A DNA stretch of 64,000 nucleotides. Source: Castor canadensis (taxonomy: Eukaryota; Chordata; Mammalia; Rodentia; Castoridae). The notes under the pieces were generated by a model. That model saw only the letters and a program-made list of their open reading frames with translations. It searched no databases and had not been told where the DNA came from. A program made the position numbers and the translations under genes. This document shows, one piece after another, positions 36,062 through 46,608 of this stretch (positions are counted from its first letter, which is position 1; every line of letters starts with the position of its first letter). The DNA lies in NCBI RefSeq assembly GCF_047511655.1, contig NC_133393.1:155325779-155389778 (forward strand), in the 5' to 3' direction.

Positions 36062-38519
36062 TCTGCCATATCTTCTTGCTGCACTCCCGGTGCAATGGGA
36101 CCCTGCCTCCCAGGTGAATCCCAGCTGCCTCCAGGGCTGGTCTTGGCCACCACCCCTTCTCCTCTGCTTTGGTGGGTGGTGCTCTGAATGGGATTGAGTT
36201 CACTAAGGCCTCGTCTGCCCCTGCCATTTCTTTTCTGGTTTATCCTGACAAAAGGACTTGGCTATGCTGTTGCCTTTCCCTGGGTGCCCTTCCTCTGCAC
36301 TCCTGTTAACCCACCAGTGGCCATCATTTCCCAGGGCAGCCATGTTGGCTGTCATTGTGCCACAGGCGAGGAGGCCATCTATGGGCTTGTGAGCCTGGTC
36401 TTGTCTACACCCCAGCACTGAGAGTCAAGGAGCAGGTGTGGCATGTAGCATAGAGAGTACTCTTTACACACTCGTTAGGTGGCTCAGGCATCAGTGACGT
36501 TCCTGAATGTCCCACACCTCATCCTGGAAGGCCCTGTCTTTCTCCTCCTCCTGGCAGAGCACCTTTGCCTCTGCACTTGTACACAGTGGCCTGCCTCACC
36601 CTCAGGCCACCAGAAACCGCTGTGAGGTTGAGCTCTGACCAGCCAGCAGTTCCGTACCTGGGCCTCAGGTGCCATGTGGACCTGGAGGGTTTTTGATTCT
36701 GTGTTTTAGATGTATTTTCTTGTTCAAACCTTGAGTTTTGTGGTAGAAGCACAAAGGGAGGGCCACTGAGTTGTCACCCAGGCCCTGGGCAGGCCAGCTG
36801 GTCCTGTAGCCAGTTGGGCAGGAGCCCTCTTCTTGCTTTGTGCTGTTTTAAGCATTTTGTGGCAGCCGGGCTGGACAGCCCAAGTTGGGCTTGTTAAACA
36901 TTCATGGTGGGGCCCCTTGGCTGCAGCTGCGCCAAGTTAAAAAACTAGAAATTGCTGGAAGGAAAGTAGCTGGTTTGGAGGCTCACAGGGCTTGTCACAT
37001 GAGGGGCTGTTTAAGGCCAAGGAGTCACTTGGGTGCTGGGTTTGCTGGGGACCCAGAACTTCTCTGAGATCTACCTGACCTACCATTCCCCTAGCGCCAG
37101 GCAGTATCCTGGGTCCTGGGGAACGCAGTGCATCTTGGTAGTTGGCCAGGCCCAAGGGGTGTGTTGGATCCAGTGCCTTGGGGATGTGGTGCAGCCTATG
37201 CAGAGTTTGGGTAGCTTCCAGGAGGATGGCTTGGGGTCTTGAGGTGGCAGCTGTGGATCCAATGCACCTGTGGGTCTGGCTGACCCTCAGTGTGCGTCAT
37301 GTCACCTGGGCCTAGCATATGGCTTGGCACCAGATAAATGTAGGAGTCAGTCAGACCTCAGAAAATTTCTTGGCAAATCATTGGGCAGCCCCAGAACCTA
37401 CGAGAACCCTCCCTGTGGACATCTCCAGCTTGGGCTGGCTCTGGGGATCCTCACTGTGGAGATGTTTTGGAGGGTAAGGAGCACCTTGGTTAGTGTTAGG
37501 TGTGGAGGAGACAGTGGCTATCAGAGCTGATCCTCTTCCCAGCACCTGTGAGTGGCACCCTACTTGCTGGCTTCCCTGCCTTGGGTGGGCAGGAAGAAAA
37601 GTCCTCAGCATTTGGCTCGGGTGGACCCCGAAGGTGGAGTCAACTTGAGGAATTCTTCCAGCAGGCAAAGACCATGAACAAGTATGGGCTGCTCGGGCCA
37701 TCTAGCATAGACAGGTACCTTCGGGTCTGCCCAATCCCTCATCCCCATTTAGGGGTAAGTCCTGGACCAGTATGGGAGTTCCTGGCCTGCCAGGCACTTA
37801 GCCTAGCACAGGAGTTCCCCGCAGCCCTTGGGCCATAGCCTGCCCACTGCCGCCTGATTCTGCTTGTTTTTGAAAGTGTTTTGTTGGCACGCAGCCTTGC
37901 CCATCTGGAGCTACAGCAGGGAACTGACAGAGGCTGAATGGCCCACCCAGCCTACAAGATTGGCCCCAGTCTTCTACGGCACCAGGCTGTGGAGCATTGC
38001 TGGGGACCATGGTGGGCCATGCCCTTTGGGAGAGTGGCTGTGGGCGGCCTGGGCTCTGCTTCCTGCACCTGGACAAGACAGCAGCCAAGAGACAGGAGGA
38101 ACCCAGGGAAGCCGGTGCTTTGTTCCACTTGTCTCTCTGGCTGCATCTTCCCAAGTCCTGGTTGCTCAGAATGCTAGAGAGGGTTGGCAAAAGAACAAAA
38201 GACTTCCCCTAGGCAGGAAATCTCATATGGGTTTCCTGCTTATTCAGGAAGGTTTTGCTTACTTACCTGCTAAAATGTCGTTTTCCTGCTAGCTTTGTTT
38301 TGTTCAGTGAGTATCTGTGGGGCCACTGTGCCTGGCCCCACTCACTGTCACAGGCAGGTGAGAGGTCCCACTCTCTCAGAGCCGATGGCCTACCAGACTG
38401 TGAAGGATGTATTGGTAGAGGTTCATGCTGGGAAGATAGTTGGCCACCTCTGGGCTTTCTGAGGGTGGAAGCTCTGCAGTGCAGTTATGTTCCTTTTGTT
38501 CCACTTTTCTCTTATACCC

Positions 38520-38600
38520 CCTCAACCTCCCTGAGCCTCAGTTTCCCCATCTGTCAGTTGGTTTAACAGTAGCTCCTCCCTGGCAGCATTGTGACCAAGG
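38520..38600 (+). repeat. MIR fragment
   Basis: 'CCTGAGCCTCAGTTTCCCCA' and 'TCTGTCAGTTGGTTTAACAG' match the forward MIR core. Confidence 0.65.
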
Positions 38601-39454
38601 ACACTGTGGAGCCTTGTGTGGGGAAGATCGGCACTTGGGGCAGCTTGTCCTCTAGCTCCTTGTCCTCCTTTATCTATCCCTCAAGAAAGGCTTGGTGGTA
38701 GAAGCTGGCCCTTGGCTTGAGGGCAGGAACACTGGGGTTCTTTTTCTAACTATTTCTGACTATTTGCCGACTGGGGGTGCTCTATTGTGGATTCAGATTT
38801 GGATTGTGTCCTTGGCATGTTGGAGGAAGTTTCTTTCCTCAGGATCAGATGATTTGGGCCTCTGAGCAGGCTTTGGGGTGCACAGAGGCCTAGGGGAAGT
38901 GTGGATGCAGTGCTGGGGTCCCAAGGATGCTTTGTAGCTGGTATTCCTTACTGCCTCTCAGGCCCTGTGTGGTGTGAGCCTGGGCTGACTTTGGGTCACC
39001 GGGGGTCATTTTTAAGTGGACCGTGCTCACCTGTGCCAGCTGCTCTCTTCCTCCCACCTAGAGACCATGAAACAAACTGAGGCAGGGAGGACAGGGGCTG
39101 ACAGGGCAGCCTGGCTTGAGAAACCTCACTCCCAACCCTTGGGGACTGGTTGAGGGATAAAGGGCCTGTCTTGGGTGTGGACAGGGATGAACTTTGGCGA
39201 CTGGTAGATGGCTGGAGGGGGCTGTGCCTTCCCTAAGTGACCTCCGCTTAGGTGGGCTCCTCCCATCTGGAGCCCTGTCTACATTTGGAGCACCAGCTTC
39301 ACCTCTCACCTCACTCCCCTGGCCTGTCACATGACAGGGTCACTCCTGGGATTTTGTGACATGGGAACCTCAAGAGCAATACTTGCTGGTCACTGTTTAA
39401 GAAAATGGACCTGCGTCTTTGCCACCATCACTCCCGCTGGATCCATTGTTGCCA

Positions 39455-39640
39455 GGTCCTTCTGGCACCATTTCATGTCACCCTCCAACAACTATCTGAG
39501 TAGGGATCCAGTCACATCCTCTTATAACCAAGGAACATGGGGCACAGAGGAATATCATGTTATCATGTCATATAGCCGAAGTCACACAGCCAAGGCACTA
39601 GGTCTGGTTCCATGCTGTCTCCACTCGGTGGAGTGGCCTC
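39455..39640 (-). repeat. MIR remnant
   Basis: 'GGAACATGGGGCACAGAGGA' and 'AAGTCACACAGCCAAGGCAC' match the inverted MIR core; the left part is poor. Confidence 0.5.
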
Positions 39641-40269
39641 CCTGCTTAGCCACTCTGCAGGTCATTAGCAATGGGAGCAGATGTGGCTCGAGGCCCTGCT
39701 TGGTGCTGGAGCACAGGCAGGGTGAGATGCACTCCCAGCTCAGAACAGGCCAGCGCCCCTTACTGCCCCCACGTTCATTAGTGTGTGATGGTGGCCATGG
39801 GTCCCCCAGCAGGTGGATGAGGGAGGGTGGGAGTGACTTGTTCCTGAGCAGCAGGTGGTGCAGAACACAGATGGGAGACCAGGAACAGGTTGCCTGGTGG
39901 CTGAGAGGGTCCAGACAGAAGGAGTGGCCAGGAAGCATCCTGAAGGCCAGGGAGGTCCTAGCACCTCCTAGGGGACGTACTGAGGTCATGGCCGCAAGTT
40001 AAGAGCCAGAGATGCCTCTGTGCCTTGCTGCTTAGGTGTGACATTTCTGAGATGTGCCCTTCCTGCCTGAGATGTCCTGTGGCCCTTCCAGTGAGCCTGG
40101 TGGTATGGTTCCAGCTTCCCAGGGCCATCGGTGGTCCTGAGCCCCTCTGGAGCTCTCACTTTGCATTTAAATCTTAGTTGCTGTTTCATGCACGCATCCC
40201 TTGTGCCTGCCGGGGAAGAAGGTGGGTGACTGGAGGACACCATTGCTTACTGAGCCCTGCTCTCGGGGG

Positions 40270-40420
40270 TGCACCGCGAGTGGCGTGCTAGTGCAGCTCA
40301 TGCCGGTTCACAAGAGCCAATTGCTGGGCTTTCAGGAATTTTGTGAGCTGGCCATCAATAAAAATGAAAGTATATAAACTTAAAATCAGATATGTAATAT
40401 TGCAAGCCACAGGAGGTAGC
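40270..40420. repeat. Unclassified repeat-like AT-rich stretch
   Basis: 'GTGCTAGTGCAGCTCATGCC' up to the AT-rich 'ATCAATAAAAATGAAAGT' has the look of a small old hAT-type DNA element, but I cannot place the family. Confidence 0.25.
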
Positions 40421-42429
40421 AAGTCCCCGAGGCTTGCCATTTCCGAATCACTGACCACGTTTCACTGTGACCTGTGCTCCTGAGGTATGGGTCTCCCTGT
40501 GTGCTGTGCATCAGGGCCACTGGCCAGGGCAGTGGCCGGGGACGGGCCCACGCGTGGATCAGGCTTCGCTTCCCTTCTGTGGGTTGATAAGTGGTGGGGG
40601 GTGTTAATATGTGGTGCAGAGCTGGCGGGGAGCCTGGGTAGGTACAGAGTTGAGAGGCAGCATAACATCCGGGTTCTGAAGTCAGGAGCATCTGGGGTCC
40701 CACCAGCTGCCCAGCATGCAGGACTGGGGTGGGGGTGGAATGGGGGTAGCTACCAGACAAACCTCAAGTTTGGGCGAATCTGCATGCCCTCAGGTGTGAG
40801 CATCCTAAGCCTGATGCTGGAATGACAGTGGCCAAGGGCAAGTAGGGGTGTGTGGGGACAGCGTCAAGGGCCACACCGTAGCCTCCTAGGGCCTCAAGGA
40901 TCCAGAGGCCCAGGAAGGCCGAGCTGGCTGGCAGGAGTTGTGTGTGGGACAATCAGAGTGGCCATGAGGTAGGACATTGGACCTGAGCCTCGATTATGCT
41001 AGTACCTGGCCTCCTGTTCACCCTGCAAAGCCCGGGAACCCACTGGTTGTTCCAACCTCGCACCCTCTCCAGCTGCCCCAGTTGACTGACCATCTGGGGG
41101 TCTAACCATAATCCCAGGCCTTTCTGACCTCAAGGTTTAAGGGCCATCATCCCTGAGGACTGGGACTTGGCACAGGGACAGGCCTTGGTCTTGCTCAACA
41201 TCTGTGAGCCCTCCAGGAATGTTGCTTAGGAGGGGGGGCTGGCATCTTGTGGAAGAGTGGACGCTGTTTATCTGGGGCTCAGTGAGGGAGCCACAGATAA
41301 GGAGGGGGTGAGGGGTGCAGCCAGGCCCTGGCTTGGGGGGGTTGTCAGCCACAAAGCTGTGGACCCAGGCTCAGAAGCTTCAGCCAGTGGTGTGGGGACA
41401 CTGTGGCTTAGGCAAGCACAGGGGAATAGTTTTATTTTTCAATTGGGACGTGGGAAGGGAAATAAAGCACTCTGCCATTCCCAAGTGCAGGGTTCCCACA
41501 CACTGCCTCCTTTGTGTGTCCGGAAGCCATTCAGCAAGCTTCCAGAGAGCGAGCTGAGGTGCTCCAGGACAAGTGGGGCTGGACTCTGTCCTGTGGCTGA
41601 GAGGGGTAGGGTACCACTGGAGCTGGGGGATCTGGAGAGCAGTGAGTCCCACTGCCCTGCCCTGCTGGGGCCACAGGAAAGGGATCTCACACCCCAAGCC
41701 TTGGGCAGTAGGTGCCACCTTCCTGGGCCTGTGTTGTCCAGCTGGCTCTCAGGCATGTGGGTCCAGGGTCCTAGAAGCAGCCCTGGAGTGGCCACAGCCA
41801 GGGGCATTTCTAAGCACACCTGCTTCCAGATGTGTCTAGAGATGATGGGGCCAGGAGTGAGGAAGATCTCACTCTGAGCAGATTTCACCAGCTTGAGGAA
41901 AACTGCCCTTTGCTGGGGCCCTGGGTCCTGGGTGGTGGCAGTTCTTCCATAGCCATCTTGATTCTGAGAAAAAGGCACACTCCCCTCCAGAAGGTCAGTT
42001 GGTCCAGCCAGATCTCTGGTGCAGCCCAAGGAGGGGTCCAGTGAGGGAGGTGGAGGCCACCTGAGAGCCCAGCCACACCAGGGAGCCATCAAGGGAAGGA
42101 ACCATTTTCTTTTAAGAAGTGCCCTGCGTGGGACTCCATAAGACAAGGGGAGGGAGGTGGGGGCGGGGGCTGTAGGCACGTGGGGAGGGCCCGCCCTGGA
42201 GAGGACGGTGGGCTGAGGAGTTAACTTCCTCCCATGGACTCTAGGCAGTGGGCAGCTGGATGTGGGGGAGGGCTAGGGGCCAGTGGAGGGGGCACACATG
42301 ACAGCAGCATCCAGGACAGGTGAGACTTGGGCAGACATTGGCTTGATGAACAACCCCGGAACCTGGCCCTGGGACAATGGCCAGTGCACAGGCTCCTCGG
42401 CCTGGTTTCCTTCTCTGTAAGTTGGGGTG

Positions 42430-42565
42430 TATCAAGTTGAACAGGGTCCTTCCCAGATTAATGCCCATCTGGGCACTGTGAAAATGACCTTACATGGAAT
42501 AAGGGTCTTTGCAGATGGTATTGAGACGAGGTCCTGGCGTGGAGTGGGCTGCACCTCAGCCCGTT
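42430..42565 (+). repeat. ERVL/MaLR-type LTR fragment
   Basis: 'GGCACTGTGAAAATGACCTTA' and 'GGGTCTTTGCAGATGGTATT' match the internal part of a mammalian ERVL-class LTR in forward orientation. Confidence 0.5.
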
Positions 42566-43221
42566 TACGGGGTGCCTATGTGGATATGGAGGACGTCCCT
42601 CCCTGGGGCAGGTATGCGTGGAGGCACAGTCTGGGACCCTTCCCCAGTGGCCTGCTTGGTGGCATGGAGTTTGATCCTTCCTGACTGCAGTATGAGCAGT
42701 TCATCCTTTTGAGGAACCCAAAGAGGGAGGTGGGGCCTGTGTGCTCTCCGAAGACCCCTTACTCAGGTGGCTGCATGTTTGGGTGCCCTCCCCGGGCCTG
42801 TATTGCAGCCAGCGGGACCCTGGGTTTGTAGCTGAGCTGGAGAGACAGCTCCAGTGTATAGCCAGCTGCCTTCAATTCAGATGGTGCCAAGCTGGATACT
42901 TGGCCCCTTAGTCCCCTTTCCCAGTGCGGTCACCTCATTAGCTTGCTGAAGCTGAACTGAGAAGGCAGCCCGGCCTCAGGGTACTTGAGAATCCTAGACA
43001 AGGGGACCCTCCCAGCCTGGAGTCCTCTAAGGAGCCAAGGACTGCGTGCAAGAGCCTGCCTCCCTTGTGTCTGCCCAGGTGCACTCTGTCTCAGTGTCCT
43101 GGCAGACCCTCGTCCTCCCAGCATCAGGAAACGTGGGCAGGCGTTTCCAGAGCAAAAGGAAGTAGGTTTAATAGGCTTTACGTTGCTACATGTCCCCGAC
43201 CTGTTTTATTCTTTTTCTAAA

Positions 43222-43444
43222 TGAAAGCCATAGGAACAGTGGTTTCTGGGTTGGGTGGGGATGGGAAGGGGAGTTGGTATTGAGTGAGCACAGTTTCTGT
43301 TTTCAAGATGAAGTTCTTTGGGATGGATGCATGCCGTCGAGTGTGGTTAATACCACTGAACTGTACCCTGAAAAGTGGGTAAGTTGTAAACTTTGTGTTA
43401 ATGTGTTTTCTCATAATAAAATAATCTGTTAAAAAAAAAAAAAA
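43222..43444 (+). mobile_element. L1MA/MB-like 3'-end fragment with A-tail
   Basis: 'GGAACAGTGGTTTCTGGGTT', 'TTAATACCACTGAACTGTAC', 'AAAAGTGGGTAAGTTGTAAA' and an AATAAA followed by an A-run are the standard L1 3' end. A SINE starts directly after its tail. Confidence 0.8.
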
Positions 43445-43663
43445 GCGAGTCCATGCACCTGTGGCTCACACCTGTAATCCTAGCTATTTGGGAGGCTGAG
43501 CTCAAGAGAATTTCAGTTCATAGCCAGCCCCAGACAAATAGTTCTCCAAAAAAAAAAAAAAATCACAAAAAAGGGCTGGTGAGTGGTTCAAGTGATAGAG
43601 TACCTGCCTAGCAAGCATGAGGCCCTGAGTTCAAGCCCTGGTACTGCCAAAAAAAAAAAAAAA
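43445..43663 (+). mobile_element. Composite 7SL/tRNA SINE
   Basis: A 7SL half ('TGTGGCTCACACCTGTAATC', 'GGGAGGCTGAGCTCAAGAGA'), an internal A-run, then an ID half ('GGGCTGGTGAGTGGTTCAAG', 'GCCCTGAGTTCAAGCCCTGG') and a terminal A-run. It sits against the L1 tail at 43444, consistent with insertion into an A-rich tail. Confidence 0.88.
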
Positions 43664-43977
43664 TGATAGGAAATGCTACAGGACTTGTGGAGAGAGAACT
43701 GAAAACCAGTCAACCTGCGTTCCGTGCATGCCTGTGTCTCTCCACATGCCTGTTTGCACAATGTGACCACAAGGAATAGCATTTTGTAATCCTGTGTGAG
43801 GCCATCGTGGATATTCCAGAACCCCAGCCCCACACAACTCGGAGTGGTAGGCGTGACTGGCGCACAGTGTGGCCATAGTCTACCTGGAGGAGCATTTCAT
43901 GCTCCAGATGTGCTCTGCCTTGGATTGGATCAGGATCCTCTCACAAGAGGAGGAACGGCTGGCTCTGAAGCCAGCCT

Positions 43978-44021
43978 TCTTTTTTCTCTCTCTCTCTTTC
44001 CCTCCCTCCCTCCCTCCCTTT
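43978..44021 (+). repeat. (TC)n/(CCCT)n low-complexity tract
   Basis: A pyrimidine-only run that is the expanded 3' tail of the inverted SINE on its right. Confidence 0.85.
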
Positions 44022-44230
44022 CTTTTTTTTTTTTAGTACTAGGGATGAAACCAAGGCCTTGTGCATGCTAGGCAAGCTATCTACCACATACCTAGCCCTT
44101 TGGGTTTTTATTTTGTTTTTGAGATAGGGTCTTGCTAACTTTGCCTGCACTGGCCTGGAGCTCTCCATCCTCCTGCCTCCACCTCCCAAGTAGCTGAGAT
44201 TACAGGGGAGCCCCACCATATCCTGCTCAG
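44022..44230 (-). mobile_element. Composite 7SL/tRNA SINE, inverted
   Basis: Read on the + strand it starts with a T-run, then the complement of an ID half ('AGTACTAGGGATGAAACC', 'CATGCTAGGCAAGC'), then the complement of a 7SL half ('GAGATAGGGTCTTGCTAACT', 'CCTCCCAAGTAGCTGAGATT'). Confidence 0.88.
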
Positions 44231-45199
44231 ATTTATGGATCCCGAAGCATTCTGGCACATTAGTGAGCATTGACGCTGTTTGGTGCTGCCCATAGCTTTT
44301 GCATGAAATAGGAGCGGTCTTGTAATTTTTCCCCATTTACTCAAGCTGTCTTGCAACAAAAATACTAATCCTTTATAAATCATATAAGCTACCCATATTC
44401 CCTATTTCATTGTGAATTTTCTTTTCTTTTTTAGCAACAGAAAGCTTTTCCATGTGTCTTGGTGTCTGTTAGACTTTATTACTTTGTGAATTTATTTTTT
44501 AGTCTCTTAATTTAGAGTGTTCTCTCCTCTCTAGGGATTTGCTGAGTTTTAAGGTCTCTTCTCTTTCCGTTGATATGTTTTTAAGTTTACTGTTCTTTAG
44601 TCTTTCTGGAATTTGCAGTTTCTGTATGTGACACTTTGTCATGTGGCTGGTATATATCCCTTCCCTCTGTGTAGCGGCCACCTGCCACACCCCCTGCACT
44701 GCCCATTCCTGGTTCCCCCCACGCCCACTGATTCCCAGGGTCACTGAGTGTCAGGTTCACTGTGTGTAGATACTGTTTCCTGTGGGTTCTGCACCGGGAC
44801 CAATGTCACACTGCCTCTTGGTGTTCCCAGTGAGTCAGACTAATGTGTGCTAGGAGTTTTGCAGTCCCTCTCCTAACACACTGCCTGCCTCAGCTGTCCC
44901 ATAGCTCAGAACAAGTTCTGGTACATTGTGCCTGAGGTCTTCAAGGTCCCCACTGTTTGCAAATCTTGCCTTGGGCCTAGATGCTAAGTACAGCAAAGGA
45001 GCCGCTGGGGAAGGCAGGCTTAAAGGGGATCACTGCTCCTCCTCCAGCTGTGATTTATCTGCCCTTCAGGGCGTCCATGCTGCTGCCCCAAACAGGAAGC
45101 TCTTCCCCCCTTGCCTGGCTGCTCCATGGAGTCCACCCTGGTTACCATGTTCACCCCCCTGTCCCTTGCTTCTGTGTGGAAACAATCCTGTGGTTTACT

Positions 45200-45365
45200 G
45201 GCCCAGGCCCAGGTCAGGCCCTCAGTATATGTCATCCTAAATTCCCAGAATACTTTTGCCTCATCAGGATCATTCCTGTTTCAGAGGCAAAATTCTCAGC
45301 TCAGAAAGGCAGTGAGCAGCAGAGCAGGCTGGAGCCCAGGTGTGTCAGAGCCCTGCACTCCCGGG
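45200..45365 (-). repeat. Possible MIR remnant
   Basis: 'TGTTTCAGAGGCAAAATTCT' and 'GCAGAGCAGGCTGGAGCCCA' are in inverted MIR order but weak. Confidence 0.4.
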
Positions 45366-46397
45366 GCCAGGGACCTTGTAGTTGTTGGGGCTAGGGACTG
45401 TGGAAGGGAGGTCATGGGCCCTGGAGTTGGGTGCTGAGTCTAGGGGCAGAGCTGGGGGCCCCTCTCCACCTGGCCAGGCCCTGCTGTGGGCCTAGGAGTG
45501 AGGTTGCAGGACACTGGGAAGACTAGCCACGCCCCCTCCTCCCTGGGAGTTTTGGGGATTGCCTTGGATTTCCTGGCCTGTTTGGGGCAGAGATGTGAGG
45601 CAAGGAATACCTTGGGAACATTTGTGGATTTATCAGAGCCTGCCATCCAGTGTACAGTGTGACACAGCACCAGGCCTCTGCCTGTTTGCCCTAAACAGGA
45701 GAGGGTAGTAGGCTCACAGTGGCCTGCAATCTGAGGGTAGGGATGGGACACCTGGCTCCTGACCCAGCCCAGTCTGAGAGGGCTTCTTGGAGGAAGTGTG
45801 GCCTGAGCTGAGGTTTCACTCAACCAAGGTCAAGCCAGGGGTGGACAGTGAAAAGGAAGGTTTTGGGGGAGACAGAAACATGGATGAAATTGTTGGGGGT
45901 CGGACAGGTAGAGCGGGTGGAACACAAGACCAGGTCCTACCAGGGAGTCTGGAGGCAGCCTTGCTACTGAGGCCTGGCCTTGGTGGCTGCCCCAGACAGT
46001 GTGTGTGTGGCCATATGCTTCTGAATGTTTGTTAGCGTTTTGGAGAGTGATGAGCCCTCCCTCCCCTTTCTACATTCTGCCCTTACCCTTGGGTCTCTAA
46101 GTCACCCTGGTGAGCCAGGCTCAGTGGCCAGGAAGGTCCCAGCGAGGACACAGATTGTCTTCTGCCCTGCTGGGGCCTGGGACCCACCTGCTGTGGTGGA
46201 GGCTGCAGGAGTAACCTCAGCAGCTGACCAGGCTGGCTGGGGTGGGGTGACAGTGGCTCAGCTCGGTGGGTGCAAGGGGAGGGTGGTCTGCGTGCTGGAC
46301 TGGCCGCTCCTTTTGGGCAGGAGCTTGGTGACAGCTGGAACTGTGTGCCGCAGGGGTAGCGAGTGGCGAGTGAGTGACCGTCCCACTTTTCTTGCAG

Positions 46398-46608
46398 GGA
46401 GCCCGCCCGTCATGTCCAGGTGAGACAGAGGGGCGCCGTACTGAACATGCTTAGGAGGCTGGACAGGATCAGGTTCAGAGGCCACAAGAGAGAGGACTTC
46501 CTTGACCTAGCAGAGTCCCCAAATGCCTCGGACACTGAGTGTGGAGACGAGCTCCCTCTGAAGATCCCTCGGACCTCACCCCGGGACAGCGAGGAGCTCA
46601 GGGACCCT
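46398..46608 (+). CDS. GRAMD4: GRAMD4 exon 2, first conserved coding exon (CDS from 46447)
   Basis: GRAMD4 is a GRAM-domain membrane protein. It is described as an E2F1-induced pro-apoptotic factor at mitochondria and as a negative regulator of TLR9 signalling. This exon is bounded by CTTGCAG on the left and GTGAGT on the right. From ATG 46447 it encodes 54 residues beginning MLRRLDRIRFRGHKREDF and ending EELRDP, phase 0. I recognise it as the GRAMD4 N-terminus: a basic start (RR, KR) followed by a Ser/Asp/Glu-rich stretch with SPNASDTE and PRTSPRD. Compared with human from memory there are only conservative changes. The ATG has A at -3. The 49 bases before it are untranslated, or code for part of an N-terminal extension if the exon 1 ATG is used. 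No domain is complete here. Confidence 0.95.
46412..46423 (+). promoter_or_regulatory. GRAMD4: Short upstream ORF before the GRAMD4 start
   Basis: ATG-TCC-AGG-TGA lies in exon 2, out of frame with GRAMD4, with G at -3. It ends 23 bases before the main ATG at 46447. A minimal three-codon uORF of this kind can lower or gate initiation at the main start. Effect inferred, not shown. Confidence 0.5.

Larger units (their letters stand above)
14123..46397 (+). other. GRAMD4: GRAMD4 intron 1
   Basis: It runs from GTAAGC at 14123 to a pyrimidine-rich acceptor ending CTTGCAG at 46397, about 32.3 kb. No further coding exon was recognised on either strand; the longer open frames (for example 39331-40002 + and 41439-42179 -) look like GC-rich chance frames. 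Repeats are listed separately. I recognise nothing in 14500-15080, 15240-17400, 18120-19130, 20600-22200, 23460-27280 apart from a 22-bp duplication at 25531, 28220-30670, 31330-34970, 36080-38510, 38610-39450, 39650-42420, 42700-43220, 44240-45190 and 45370-46390. An alternative first exon in this intron cannot be excluded. Confidence 0.8.

Noticed and set aside
39331-40002. 223-codon frame in intron 1
   Set aside because: It runs through an old MIR and has no recognisable protein features.
41439-42179. 246-codon minus-strand frame in intron 1
   Set aside because: Low-information, Pro/Ser/Leu-rich product typical of a chance frame in GC-rich intron; no splice or promoter support.
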